Positions 26,731 through 36,002 are shown, counted from the stretch's first letter. The stretch: DNA of 64,000 bases from CAIYXB01 sp038146805 (GCA_038146805.1 JAYQSH010000011.1:158210-222209); one strand, 5' to 3'. Numbers and translations: made by a program. The notes: generated from the letters alone by a model not told the origin.

Positions 26731-27029
26731 AAAGCGTTAACAATGATACATTATGCAAGAAATAGACTAAGCTTTCAATAATTAATATTTTGGTACAAAA
26801 GCTATTTGTATCACCAATTAGTGGGCTATGCTTTTTGGGATTTGCTGAAAAACGAAGTTTTGAGGCGCAATCCGCTTAGCAAAAATATTAAAGATTCACT
26901 CCCTGAAACAAGTTGCACTCTTGTATCAGGGTTGAAAAATCGACGAAGTCACATTTTTCAGTGGATCCTTAAAATAATTATATTTATTGATGCTTTACAA
27001 AAAAGCCCTCTAGAACTATACTCAAATTT
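26731..27029. other. Non-coding stretch with a 12-bp-stem hairpin
   Basis: Nothing coding that I believe. At 26901-26931 CCCTGAAACAAG pairs with CTTGTATCAGGG (one mismatch) around a 7-nt loop, with no U-tract. The 3' end holds the promoter of the small secreted protein. Confidence 0.5.
27017..27022 (+). promoter_or_regulatory. -10 box of the small secreted protein, leaderless type
   Basis: TATACT ends 7 nt before ATG at 27030. Confidence 0.5.
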
Positions 27030-27281
27030 ATGATGAAAAAAGCGTTATTAATAGCAATTCTTAGTATTTTTATTTCAAGCCCAGTATTCGCTGACGGTTT
27101 TTATAGATATAAGCCTGATTCAAAAAATAAGACATCTTGTGTTGCTTGTGGATTATCAAAAGCAATAGTTTGGACAGTCAAACTTCCTGTAAGAATCGTT
27201 ACTTCAACAACTGTTGGTTTATATGAATTAGTAACTGATCAAGATTTTAGTGGTTTCAAAGAAGGTTACTACTTAATCTAA
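27030..27281 (+). CDS. Small secreted protein (83 aa)
   Basis: Begins MMKKALLIAILSIFISSPVFA, a textbook signal peptide with cleavage after AFA-type residues, so the mature part is about 60 residues. That part has a CVAC pair and a hydrophobic KAIVWTVKLPVRIVTSTTVG stretch. The small protein at 37596-37862 has a similar plan (signal peptide, then K..V.KP..IP), so the two may belong to one family of short periplasmic or outer-membrane-associated proteins. It is followed by a clear terminator. Function unknown. Confidence 0.75.
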   Translation: MMKKALLIAILSIFISSPVFADGFYRYKPDSKNKTSCVACGLSKAIVWTVKLPVRIVTSTTVGLYELVTDQDFSGFKEGYYLI

Positions 27282-27304
27282 GGATGGAAAAAATTTAAAA
27301 ATTC

Positions 27305-27333
27305 AAGCCTACCTAATTGGTAGGCTTTTTTTT
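27305..27333 (+). terminator. Rho-independent terminator after the small secreted gene
   Basis: AAGCCTACC pairs perfectly with GGTAGGCTT around TAATT, and eight T follow. It ends 5 nt before the next ATG. Confidence 0.9.
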
Positions 27334-27338
27334 GAACA

Positions 27339-28463
27339 ATGCAAGTTAAAAGATTTGATCAATCAGAAATTTGGGACATTCATAATGAATATTTTTTGAA
27401 TCGCGGTTTAAAAGCCTGGTCCAAAGGCGAAGTACCCTATACTGGAATCTCAAATTATTACGAAGCCTACAAAAAAGTTGCTTTTTTTTATATGGCACTG
27501 CTTGAGAACCCTAAAATCGATGGCATCAATATCTTAGAACTAGGCTCAGGCAATGGCGCTTTTGCAATTAATTTTTTAAAAGCTTTTGAAGATATCGACC
27601 AAAACAATTTATTTAAAAAAATAAAATATACAATTTCAGATTACTCCCAAAAAACTTTAGACGAACTCAAGGACAAATTAAAAGACCATGAATATTTTGC
27701 AAAGTTTTCTTTTAAAATTTTAGATATCAATCATGAATTTCATCAAGTCGCAGATGAAGACTATGACTTAATTATGTCTAATTACCTTTTGGATCAATTA
27801 CCTGCGCGAATCATCGCCAAAGATCCCAATAAAAATTTATACTACGAAAAATATTTATCTCTAGAAAATAACCCGAAGAAAAAAATCAAAAAATTAAAGC
27901 GCAAAACAGTTTTTCAAGAACTAGATTTTGCCAATGACATTAAACTGGAACATCAAAAAATCTTAGATTCGTGTTTTCGTTACAAAAAAAAATCTACAAT
28001 TGTTTATTCTTATGGAGCTTTAAGGGCGATAAGAAGAATTTTGTATAAATTAAAGCCTAAAGGTATTTATATTGCCTCTGACTTTAATGCCAGTTCTAAA
28101 CCGGGTTTTGATGATTTCGACCCATGCTTTTATGGCAATTCACTCGCACAAGCTGTAAACTTCGAGTTTATTTGCAAGTATTTTTTTAATGAAGATATTG
28201 ATGATATTGAACACAAACATTTCAAAAAAGAAGATTATCAATTTGTTTTGATTTATGAGGACCCAATCAAACCTTTGCATACATTGATATTAACAAGACC
28301 AGACTACCCAGATACTTTACATCTCAATGATATCTACAATAAAGTCTATAACCAAAATATACTTTTAAGATTTTTGTATCGTTACTTAGTAGAATTCAAA
28401 TACTCTTTAATACTTTTTTTGCTAATTAGCGTAGCTTTCATCTTCTTCCAAAATTTCTTTTAA
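27339..28463 (+). CDS. SAM-dependent methyltransferase-like protein with C-terminal membrane helix
   Basis: 374 residues. Motif I is seen as ILELGSGNGAFAINFL and a later MSNYLLDQLP follows the expected post-motif strand, giving a class-I SAM methyltransferase fold related to the MidA/NDUFAF7 group. The central part has a Lys-rich insertion (KKKIKKLKRKT). The last 25 residues are hydrophobic (LILFLLISVAFIFFQNFF) and could anchor it in the membrane, which is unusual for such enzymes. The 3' end overlaps the convergent hydrolase gene by 42 bp. Substrate unknown. Confidence 0.7.
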   Translation: MQVKRFDQSEIWDIHNEYFLNRGLKAWSKGEVPYTGISNYYEAYKKVAFFYMALLENPKIDGINILELGSGNGAFAINFLKAFEDIDQNNLFKKIKYTISDYSQKTLDELKDKLKDHEYFAKFSFKILDINHEFHQVADEDYDLIMSNYLLDQLPARIIAKDPNKNLYYEKYLSLENNPKKKIKKLKRKTVFQELDFANDIKLEHQKILDSCFRYKKKSTIVYSYGALRAIRRILYKLKPKGIYIASDFNASSKPGFDDFDPCFYGNSLAQAVNFEFICKYFFNEDIDDIEHKHFKKEDYQFVLIYEDPIKPLHTLILTRPDYPDTLHLNDIYNKVYNQNILLRFLYRYLVEFKYSLILFLLISVAFIFFQNFF

Positions 28464-29234
28464 ATCGATGTTTCTTTCACCCGAAATACATTGCAAAAGC
28501 CATTGTATAAATTTTTCTGGTTCATCTTCCATCAAAGCATGACCAGACCATTTAAATAATTCAAAATTTGAATTGGCTAAAGAATCACTCAGCCTTGATA
28601 CCAAACCATACGGAGCAACCAAATCAAATCTTCCTGCTGCTAAAAAGATATCACCTTTAAATTTAGATCTAGACATTCTACGAAATGCATTCCAAGCTCT
28701 AACATGACGATAAATTTCTCTTAGTACCTGTGCATTAGTCATAATTGAAGACATGTAGCGCGGTCTTAAAATAAAGCGACGCACAAAATCTAAGTTTTGC
28801 TGAATAATATCAATAGGCTTACCTAAAAGCACCTGTAAAAAATCTTTAACAGGGGAAACTAATTTGGGTGGCAAACAAACTAAAATTTGTTTTTCTACAA
28901 GATCTGGAAATTTATCAGCTAAATTTACAGCAACAATTCCACCGAAGCTATGTGTCACGGTAATAATTTTTTTCTGAGGCCAAATTTCTAAACTTTCTAA
29001 AGTTTCAATAACATCATGCACATGTGAATCAATATCAATTTTTACATGAGCTTTAGGTTGTTGCATTAATCGAGTTTGTCCATGACCTCGCAAATCAATA
29101 GCCAAACAATAGTAGCCTCGAGAAGCAACAATATTTAATTCATTAAGCCAAACAGTGGCATCGCTAGCACTTCCATGCAAAAACACAATTATCGGATCTT
29201 TTGGATCACCTTTAGAATAATAATTAAGGATCAT
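28422..29234 (-). CDS. Alpha/beta-hydrolase
   Basis: 270 residues with the complete fold signatures: oxyanion HGSAS after IIVFL, DLRGHGQT, nucleophile elbow THSFGG, the acid strand AAGRFDLVAP and the histidine loop SGHALMEDEPEKF. The catalytic triad Ser-Asp-His is therefore present. No signal peptide. The substrate (ester, lactone or peptide) cannot be told. Confidence 0.9.
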   Translation of the reverse strand: MILNYYSKGDPKDPIIVFLHGSASDATVWLNELNIVASRGYYCLAIDLRGHGQTRLMQQPKAHVKIDIDSHVHDVIETLESLEIWPQKKIITVTHSFGGIVAVNLADKFPDLVEKQILVCLPPKLVSPVKDFLQVLLGKPIDIIQQNLDFVRRFILRPRYMSSIMTNAQVLREIYRHVRAWNAFRRMSRSKFKGDIFLAAGRFDLVAPYGLVSRLSDSLANSNFELFKWSGHALMEDEPEKFIQWLLQCISGERNIDLKEILEEDESYAN

Positions 29235-29320
29235 TGTTTATGAATATTCAACTTTATAGACTAGTTCCAATCCACTAATTAGCTTATACCAAGATTTCAT
29301 TAAATATATTCTATATATTA

Positions 29321-29443
29321 AGTGCTGTTAACAAATTTCGAGCACAAGGCTTTCGAGTGCCAAAAAAGGCTGAGTTTACTGATTGTAAATGATGACTTTG
29401 AGACACGAGAGCACGGCCGTTATCAGGGTTTGTTAACAGTAGC
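29321..29443 (+). repeat. Repeat family R, copy 2 (123 bp)
   Basis: AGTGCTGTTAACAAATTTC at the left and GGTTTGTTAACAGTAGC at the right are inverted repeats. The interior is about 75% alike to 13454-13578 by eye. It occupies part of the 360-bp stretch 29235-29596; the rest is AT-rich with nothing else that I can name. Confidence 0.85.
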
Positions 29444-29596
29444 GAGTTTATTCAAAAGTAAAATTTAATTTTCAATAAGTAAGAAACATAAAAAATAATT
29501 TTTTAATACAACTTTCACTCTAGACTAAACGATTGAAAGGCTTAGTTTTAGTTAACAAATACAAGGGTAAATTTTTATTGGATATTAAATCACTTG

Positions 29597-30874
29597 ATGA
29601 CCAAAAATATAAAATCAACTGATGAGGCTTTTGGCCTTGAACTTAATAAATCAAGATTTTTCAATCTTGATGATTTGTTACCTTGGTTTGAAAACAACTA
29701 TAAAATTCATGAATTAATAAATGAGTTTTGGGGTATTCATTCTAAATCAAGATTAATCGCAGTCACACGTGACATAAAAGATAAGGCATGGCGAGGTTTA
29801 GTTGCTGAATGGGATACAGGCGCAAGTACTGCTGGACAATTTAGAGTCAATAAAACTTTTATCGATAGAGTTTTAAAACATTCTTTAGGTGATAATCAAA
29901 AACCTTTTAAATTAAAAAATGTAACTAAACTTGAATTAGCAATTTTTGAAAACTTTTTTGTTGAATTAGAAAATTATTGGAAAGATTTTTGGAAATTATC
30001 TATTCCAAATTCAAATGGAACATTTATTTATTTGATATGGGGAATCGAAATTGACGAAGAAGAATTAGGTTCACTTGCAATTGGCGTTCCGCCCGGCATT
30101 ATAATGTCACAATTCAAAAACAAACATTCAATTGATTTACGCACAACAATGGCTAATTTAGATATTGAAGTGCCACTAGATTTAGATATTGGCAAAAGCA
30201 AATTAAAGATAAGTGAGATTAAAGGATTAGAAAAAGACGACATTATTGTCTTTGAAAATAGTAGTACTAAACATCTGGCTTGGAACAAAACTGAGCTAGA
30301 TAGCCTCTTATTTAATATAGATCTACCTGCAAAAGATAATCTTAGATATAAGAATTTGTATTATGATTTAGATATAAACTCGATGCAAGCAGAAGAAAAC
30401 CACAATGAAGATTTATTAACAGATTTGCCAGTTGAATTAACTGCAAAATTTAAGTCTGTTAATATGCCGCTTAGTAAAATTTTAGAACTTGAGTCTGGAG
30501 GAATTTTACCTCTTGGCTTATTAATAGATTCACAGCTAACTCTAGTTGCACCCGGGGACAAACCTATTGCCTCTGGAAACTTAGTAGTAGTTGGTAATCA
30601 ATTTGGTATTAAGATTGATAAAACAAATATCAAGAAGGCTGTAAAAGCGAAATTAGACAATGATTATGAAAGCAAAATGGCACCGCCGCAAAACAATTCA
30701 GCTTCATATAACCAATTAACACAACAAGACAATGACGAAGATGAGTTTTTAGATGAAGCACAAGGCTTCGATGAATTTGATGGCGACGATGACGCAAACG
30801 ATGAGCTTGATAGAGAGCTTGAAGATATCGGCATAGACCCTCAAGAACTTGATGAGCTTGAAGACCTTTATTAA
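29597..30874 (+). CDS. SpoA-domain export-apparatus protein (SctQ / FliM-FliN type)
   Basis: 425 residues from the ATG at 29597. Residues about 278-343 are a clear SpoA domain: DLPVELTAKFKSVNMPLSKI, then LELESGGILPL, and after a turn IASGNLVVVGNQFGIKI, the form found in FliN and in the C-terminal part of SctQ/YscQ/HrcQ. A second, weaker copy lies at about residues 190-245 (EVPLDLDIGKSKLKISEIKG). Two SpoA domains on a long N-terminal region is the SctQ plan, so this is probably the cytoplasmic C-ring/sorting-platform protein of a type III system. The last 50 residues are almost all Asp/Glu. No other export gene is in the window, and a flagellar role is not excluded. Confidence 0.75.
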   Translation: MTKNIKSTDEAFGLELNKSRFFNLDDLLPWFENNYKIHELINEFWGIHSKSRLIAVTRDIKDKAWRGLVAEWDTGASTAGQFRVNKTFIDRVLKHSLGDNQKPFKLKNVTKLELAIFENFFVELENYWKDFWKLSIPNSNGTFIYLIWGIEIDEEELGSLAIGVPPGIIMSQFKNKHSIDLRTTMANLDIEVPLDLDIGKSKLKISEIKGLEKDDIIVFENSSTKHLAWNKTELDSLLFNIDLPAKDNLRYKNLYYDLDINSMQAEENHNEDLLTDLPVELTAKFKSVNMPLSKILELESGGILPLGLLIDSQLTLVAPGDKPIASGNLVVVGNQFGIKIDKTNIKKAVKAKLDNDYESKMAPPQNNSASYNQLTQQDNDEDEFLDEAQGFDEFDGDDDANDELDRELEDIGIDPQELDELEDLY

Positions 30875-31700
30875 AGTGATACAAGAAAGTCTAGATTATT
30901 TTTTTCATTCATTTTTTGCACCCCCATATATTAAAGAGTTAGGACTCTTAAAAGAATTAGTTGCAATCAAATACAGACAAAAAAGAATGTCTAGTCAATG
31001 GCTTGAGCATCAAGAAAAAACCAAACTTGAAATTATAAAAGCAACACAAACACTAAAACAAAAACGCAAAGCCATAATTCTTGGAGCTGGGTTATTACTT
31101 GATGTTCCACTAGAACAATTAAGTAAGACTTTTCAAGAAGTAATTTTAGTTGATATTTTCTTTTTGCAAGAAACAATCGAACAAATTAACCTTTATGAAA
31201 ATTGCCAATTTCAAGAGCTCGATATAACAGGCATTCTCAAAGAAAGTGTATCGGTTTTAAAATCAAACCAAGACTTCAATGTTTTTTTTGAAAAATTTTT
31301 AAATAAAAGACCAAGTCATTTTTTAAATGATGCAGATATAGATTTTGTTGTTTCTTGTAATATGCTTTCGCAATTAACATTGCCTATTGAAAAATATCTA
31401 ACAAAGAAAAAAATTCCATTAGATCAACTCAAAGAACACTTTCTTGAACTTATAAAACTAAAACACCTTGAATATTTAAAATCCTTTGCAAAAGATTGTT
31501 TCAAACTGCTAATTACAGATAAAGAACAAAATTTTATAGACAAAGAAAATCAACAAATCGAAAAAAACATACATTTAGCAGATGAACTTTTTCACGATTT
31601 CAACAAAGAAAATTCATGGCAATGGCAATTAGCAGACTATGGCGAAATTGATAAAGATTATCAAATAAAACTATTAGTTGAAGCTTATAGTTATAGCTAA
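30852..31700 (+). CDS. Methyltransferase-like protein downstream of the SpoA gene
   Basis: 282 residues if the ATG at 30852 is used, overlapping the SpoA gene by 23 bp; GTG at 30876, just after that gene's stop, is the alternative. It has a Rossmann-like core with motif I seen as KAIILGAGLLLDVPLEQL, an acidic strand end VILVDIFF, and a VVSCNMLSQL strand, so a class-I SAM-methyltransferase fold is likely though some glycines are replaced. The overlap implies co-expression with the SpoA-domain gene. Substrate and role unknown. Confidence 0.6.
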   Translation: MSLKTFIKVIQESLDYFFHSFFAPPYIKELGLLKELVAIKYRQKRMSSQWLEHQEKTKLEIIKATQTLKQKRKAIILGAGLLLDVPLEQLSKTFQEVILVDIFFLQETIEQINLYENCQFQELDITGILKESVSVLKSNQDFNVFFEKFLNKRPSHFLNDADIDFVVSCNMLSQLTLPIEKYLTKKKIPLDQLKEHFLELIKLKHLEYLKSFAKDCFKLLITDKEQNFIDKENQQIEKNIHLADELFHDFNKENSWQWQLADYGEIDKDYQIKLLVEAYSYS

Positions 31701-31720
31701 TGGGCGTATCGTGTGACTGT

Positions 31721-33145
31721 TCACGAATCTGTGCAATTTGCTAAAAGTAAATCTAAAATTTCTTTTGCACCCCAAGCTTTTTTACAAGTGATGTTTAGTG
31801 CTTGAGCCAGCTCATCAATATGCATATCATCAAGAAAAATATCAAAACCTTCTTTTAACATGACACTTGGAATCAAGACTAAATCACCAAGGTCTTTGCT
31901 ATGTTCTTGAACTTTTTTTATAATGTCCTTGCCCGTTAAAAGCCCAGTAACATTTGTCGTTCCCCAAAAATCAGACTCAATACAAAAAGGCTCCAAAATA
32001 AGGTTTTCAAATTTATCTTCAAATTTTCTAGCAACCTTTCTTAGGGCATGTTGTGAAATCGTGCCATTGACCCAAGTAATTTTAAAAGACTTAGCAAATT
32101 TTTGTTTTTTAATTTTTGCAAGTTCTTTATCAACATCATCTAAAAAGAGTCTAGTCATGCCAACTCCATCTTCAAGAATTGGATAATCACCATAGTATTT
32201 TTTATCAGGCACTTCATTATGAGTCATCAAAAAAAACTCATCAGACAAAAACACAAACTTATCTCTGTTTTTAGGATCTTGTTTCTCCCAATTTTCAACA
32301 AGAGAAATTGTCTCCAAAGCTTCATCTAATGTAAAGCGTCTTAAGCCACGCCTATGATACTTTGTCAGTCCTACCGGTACTATCGCCAAAGACTGTACTG
32401 GCTTATCTTTGAGCTCATAAAGATCTTGAATGGTTTTAAGTAAGTGCTCTGCATCATTCATTTCTGGACACAAAACAATTTGCGTGTGCACGGGAATATC
32501 CAAACTTGCTAACCATTTTAATTCTTCAACAATCGCAATAGATTTCTTTCTACCCAACATTTTATTTCTTATTTCGGGTTCAGTCGCATGCACAGAAACA
32601 TACAAAGGACCCGGTCTCAAAGTTTCAATTCTTTTACGGTCAGAAAAAGATAAATTGGTCAAAGTTACATAGCTACCATGTAAATAACTCAAGCGAAAAT
32701 CATCATCACGCAATTGCAAGCTTTCACGAGTTTCATTAAAGGGCTGATTTTCTATAAAACAAAAAGGACAATCATTGGCACATTCTTGTACACCATTAAA
32801 AAGTGGGGTCACAAATTCACAACCCAAAGTGTCACCAATATCTTTTTCTAATTCAATTTCAAATTCTTCAAATTTACCCTTGGCAATTTCACGTTGTACC
32901 ACCAAAGTAACAAAATCACTTTGCTCAAAATGATACTGAAAATCAAAAAAATCTCTTAGCTTTTCATTATTAATTTCTAAAATTTTATCGCCAACTTTAA
33001 GCTCTAGTTCATAAGCTAAAGACCAAGTCGGCACCGAAGAAATATAAGCAGGTCCAGAAACAAACTTAATATCTTTTTGAGCATTCGGATCTGTTTGTCT
33101 CGAATACTCTAATTCATTTTTATTTACAACGCTTGCTTCAACCAT
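31721..33145 (-). CDS. Radical-SAM-like DUF512 protein (TIGR03279 cyanobacterial FeS type)
   Basis: 474 residues: a PDZ-like N-terminal region (residues about 25-90, LKVGDKILEINNEKL), then a cysteine motif ECANDCPFCFIENQP that could bind an Fe-S cluster, a TIM-barrel part (SVHATEPEIRNKMLGRKKS, VPVGLTKYHRRG) and the C-terminal DUF512 region (NVTGLLTGKDI). The family occurs in cyanobacteria and Firmicutes, and its function is unknown. It is a useful phylogenetic hint here. It is divergent from ispE with 124 bp between. Confidence 0.88.
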   Translation of the reverse strand: MVEASVVNKNELEYSRQTDPNAQKDIKFVSGPAYISSVPTWSLAYELELKVGDKILEINNEKLRDFFDFQYHFEQSDFVTLVVQREIAKGKFEEFEIELEKDIGDTLGCEFVTPLFNGVQECANDCPFCFIENQPFNETRESLQLRDDDFRLSYLHGSYVTLTNLSFSDRKRIETLRPGPLYVSVHATEPEIRNKMLGRKKSIAIVEELKWLASLDIPVHTQIVLCPEMNDAEHLLKTIQDLYELKDKPVQSLAIVPVGLTKYHRRGLRRFTLDEALETISLVENWEKQDPKNRDKFVFLSDEFFLMTHNEVPDKKYYGDYPILEDGVGMTRLFLDDVDKELAKIKKQKFAKSFKITWVNGTISQHALRKVARKFEDKFENLILEPFCIESDFWGTTNVTGLLTGKDIIKKVQEHSKDLGDLVLIPSVMLKEGFDIFLDDMHIDELAQALNITCKKAWGAKEILDLLLANCTDS

Positions 33146-33269
33146 TTTTTTGCCTTAAGTGTTTTCACTTATAATCAGACATCTAGTGATACGGATTATA
33201 GCATAATAAGATTCGTAAAAACCACTGGCAAAAAAGCTAAGCCCCGCTTGCTAAACTAAAAACTAAGTA

Positions 33270-34175
33270 ATGAGCCACAAAAAAGTTTATTTAGAAAGAT
33301 CACCTGCAAAAATAAATTTGTTTTTAAAAGTACTCGAAAAACGCACTGATAATTTTCATAATCTTGAAACTTTATTTCAAGCACTAGAATTAAGCGATCA
33401 TATCAGTTTTGAAATAAGCTATGAAAAAGGACAAAGTGAAAATTTAGAATTCTCACTTGACCTACGATCAAATAAAACTGAAATTGAAAATCTAGCAGAC
33501 GATAATTTAATAAGCAAAGCAATTGAAATTTATTTTACAGAGCTACCGCAAAAAATCATCAACAAAATAAAATCTATAGATTTTAAAATTTTTGTAGATA
33601 AACAAATTCCTCTACAGGCTGGACTTGCAGGCGGCAGTGCTAATGCCGCAGCAACTTTAAGGGTGCTCAATAAATTTTTTTATGACGAATTTAATTTTAG
33701 TTTTAAAGACTCAAAAACACTTGAACTTGCTTTAGCACTAGGCTCTGATGTGCCATTTTGTTTAGTCTCTCTAAAACAAAAAAGAGTATATGCAGAAGCT
33801 AGAGGAGAAAAATTCAAAAACAGAAAATTTGAATTTGATTTTGATACTTATAAAAATCTAGTTTTAGTAAAACCAGATTTTGGAATTGCGACTGCAGATG
33901 CTTTTAGAGAACTAAGCAAGCTCAATAGCATTAGCAAAGAAAAAGATGGATTTTATAATAGCTTTGAAAAAGTAGTATATGAAATGGCTCCTGAGCTTTT
34001 AACAATTCATGAACAATTAACTCTGCACGATGCAGACCATGTAATGCTCAGTGGTTCAGGCTCAACAATGTTAGGATTTTTTGAGAATGCTGATATCGCC
34101 CACAATGCCTGTGAGGCTTTAAGCAAGTTTTTTAGAGCAAAATACTTTATAAAACAAACCCGGTTTTTATCTTAA
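33270..34175 (+). CDS. ispE: 4-diphosphocytidyl-2-C-methyl-D-erythritol kinase
   Basis: GHMP kinase of the MEP isoprenoid pathway, phosphorylating CDP-ME. 301 residues. SPAKINLFLKVLEKRTDNFH is the usual N-terminus, PLQAGLAGGSANAAATL the ATP loop, LGSDVPFCL the substrate segment and MLSGSGSTMLGFF the C-terminal GHMP motif. The catalytic Lys (SPAKIN) and Asp (GSDVPF) are present. secD follows 38 bp later with its own -10 box. Confidence 0.95.
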   Translation: MSHKKVYLERSPAKINLFLKVLEKRTDNFHNLETLFQALELSDHISFEISYEKGQSENLEFSLDLRSNKTEIENLADDNLISKAIEIYFTELPQKIINKIKSIDFKIFVDKQIPLQAGLAGGSANAAATLRVLNKFFYDEFNFSFKDSKTLELALALGSDVPFCLVSLKQKRVYAEARGEKFKNRKFEFDFDTYKNLVLVKPDFGIATADAFRELSKLNSISKEKDGFYNSFEKVVYEMAPELLTIHEQLTLHDADHVMLSGSGSTMLGFFENADIAHNACEALSKFFRAKYFIKQTRFLS

Positions 34176-34193
34176 AGCAGTTTTTCTCTTTGG

Positions 34194-34202
34194 TGATATA
34201 CT
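34194..34202 (+). promoter_or_regulatory. secD extended -10 promoter
   Basis: TGATATACT (extended -10) ends 11 nt before ATG at 34214. Confidence 0.5.
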
Positions 34203-34213
34203 AAATCTTTAGT

Positions 34214-35527
34214 ATGGATTTCATTAAAAATAATTTTAGAATCATCGTTATTATCGCCACAATTGTTTTTGTTTGCAACGGCTTATTCACTATAAGACCA
34301 CATGAGCAAGAAGCAAATTTTGATAAATTAAAAGAACAAAAAATAACTACTGTTGCTCAAAAAGATATTTTTACTAAGCTTAAACTTGGTTTGGATTTAG
34401 TTGGTGGTTCTCAATTTGAATTTGAAGCAAAGCCTACAAACGAAGTTCCAGAAATTACACCAGAAGTAATGCGCGGACTAGTCAAAGTTTTTGAAAACCG
34501 TGTTAACGCCTCAGGTACAACAGAAGCTATAGTACAACAAGTAGGTAAAGAAAGAATTCTAGTAGAAGTACCCGGTGAAGATCCAAGTTTAGTAAAAAGA
34601 AGACTTTTAAAAACAGCTAATCTTGAATTTAAAGAGCTCATTGTTGAAAATGCTGGAACTAATGGAGAAACTGCAACATGGCAAACTACCGGTATTACTG
34701 GTGCTGACTTAAAAAGAGCACAAGCAAGCACAGACGGTGTTGCTTCTTGGTCTATTGATTTTGAATTAAAAACAGAAGCGGCAAAAGAATTTGGTGATTT
34801 AACAGCAAGACTTGTGGGTAAGCCACTGGGTATCTCGTTGGATGGCAATATTATTTCTTCACCAGTAGTAAGAACCGCTATAACTGCTGGTTCTGGACAA
34901 ATAACTGGTAACTTTAGCGCACAAGAAGCGCAAGATCTAGCGGTACAACTCAATGCCGGTGCATTACCTGTGCCAGTGAAAATTCTGCAAGAAAGATCTA
35001 TAGGTGCAACACTTGGTCAAGAATCAATCAACAAATCGCTTAAAGCTGGTTTGTGGGGTTTAATTGCGGTAATCTTCTTTATGATTTTTATTTATAGATT
35101 ACCCGGAGTTATTGCTTCAATTGCATTGAGCATCTATGTTTTAATGGCACTTTATGTTTTTCAAGAAAACGTGACTTTAACTTTAGCTGGCTTAGCTGGT
35201 TTCATTCTAAGTATCGGTATGGCAGTTGATGCAAATATTTTAATTTTTGAGCGTGCCAAAGAAGAAATGAACGAAGGTAAATCAGTATTAATTGGCTTAC
35301 GTGATGGTTTTGATAGAGCTTATACTTCTATCTTTGATTCAAATATGAACACTTCAATGGTATGTTTGATTTTGATAATTTTTGGTACAGGTATTGTCAA
35401 AGGTTTCGCCATCACTCTTTTAATTGGAGTTATTTTATCGTTAATTTCAGCTTTATTTGTGACAAAAACCCTGATTTTTACTACTGTAAAGTTATTTAAT
35501 ATTAAAGAAACTAGTCTTTTTAAGTAA
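34214..35527 (+). CDS. secD: Protein translocase subunit SecD
   Basis: 437 residues. N-terminal membrane helix, KLGLDLVGGSQFEFEA (D1 motif), large periplasmic domain with FENRVNASGTTEA, then six membrane helices with SIGATLGQESINKSLKAG and AVDANILIFERAKEE (D4-type motif). It works with SecF and SecYEG and uses the proton gradient to help release exported proteins. Neither secF nor yajC is adjacent; the next gene has a promoter of its own. secF is elsewhere or absent. Confidence 0.94.
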   Translation: MDFIKNNFRIIVIIATIVFVCNGLFTIRPHEQEANFDKLKEQKITTVAQKDIFTKLKLGLDLVGGSQFEFEAKPTNEVPEITPEVMRGLVKVFENRVNASGTTEAIVQQVGKERILVEVPGEDPSLVKRRLLKTANLEFKELIVENAGTNGETATWQTTGITGADLKRAQASTDGVASWSIDFELKTEAAKEFGDLTARLVGKPLGISLDGNIISSPVVRTAITAGSGQITGNFSAQEAQDLAVQLNAGALPVPVKILQERSIGATLGQESINKSLKAGLWGLIAVIFFMIFIYRLPGVIASIALSIYVLMALYVFQENVTLTLAGLAGFILSIGMAVDANILIFERAKEEMNEGKSVLIGLRDGFDRAYTSIFDSNMNTSMVCLILIIFGTGIVKGFAITLLIGVILSLISALFVTKTLIFTTVKLFNIKETSLFK

Positions 35528-35543
35528 AAAGATTCAGACACAC

Positions 35544-35572
35544 TTGACACAAGATAACCGTCCTGTTAAACT
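35544..35572 (+). promoter_or_regulatory. Near-consensus promoter deciding a leaderless start
   Basis: TTGACA (35544-35549), exactly 17 bp, TAAACT (35567-35572), then 7 nt to ATG at 35580. The upstream TTG that would start a longer frame is the -35 itself, so the ATG is the real start. Confidence 0.8.
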
Positions 35573-35579
35573 GTATTAC

Positions 35580-35972
35580 ATGATTGATTTTGGTCCTAAT
35601 TTTTATAACCCTTTTATAAATTGTTCTATACCAAGAACTGGAGCAGAAAATGTTAAATACAATGTAACAAGTAGTGATTTTACAGCTACAACATATAAAT
35701 ACACCGTAAGTCCTACACAACAATTTAATATAAATAGTAAACCTATTAAAAAAATAACTTTAGAAGCAGAAATAGAGCAATTAAGAGATTTTGACGGATA
35801 TGATGTAAATGGTTTTAAAATAAGTTTTAATGATAAAGAGCCCTCAGAAACTTATTCTGAAATAAACGAAAATTTAGATCCCCACAATAAAGGAATATTC
35901 AAAAAATTTGTCAGACCAATAGTTATTGATTTAGTTAATGTAATGAAACAAGAAAATAATATTGGCCAATAA
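35580..35972 (+). CDS. Small hypothetical protein (130 aa)
   Basis: Start at the ATG 7 nt after a strong promoter. Mixed polar sequence without signal peptide: an early aromatic stretch (MIDFGPNFYNPFINC), Thr/Ser/Tyr-rich strands, a KKITLEAEIEQLRDF segment and a C-terminal helix. I recognise no family. The strong promoter suggests good expression. Confidence 0.6.
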   Translation: MIDFGPNFYNPFINCSIPRTGAENVKYNVTSSDFTATTYKYTVSPTQQFNINSKPIKKITLEAEIEQLRDFDGYDVNGFKISFNDKEPSETYSEINENLDPHNKGIFKKFVRPIVIDLVNVMKQENNIGQ

Positions 35973-35989
35973 CTCTATCAATACTCGTT

Positions 35990-35995
35990 TATAAT
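35990..35995 (+). promoter_or_regulatory. -10 box of the DUF3326 gene, leaderless type
   Basis: TATAAT ends 7 nt before ATG at 36003. Confidence 0.55.
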
Positions 35996-36002
35996 AATCT
36001 AA

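Noticed and set aside
26806..27033. 75-residue ORF
   Set aside because: It overlaps a 12-bp-stem hairpin and the promoter of the next gene, has no recognisable domain and an odd composition. Treated as non-coding.
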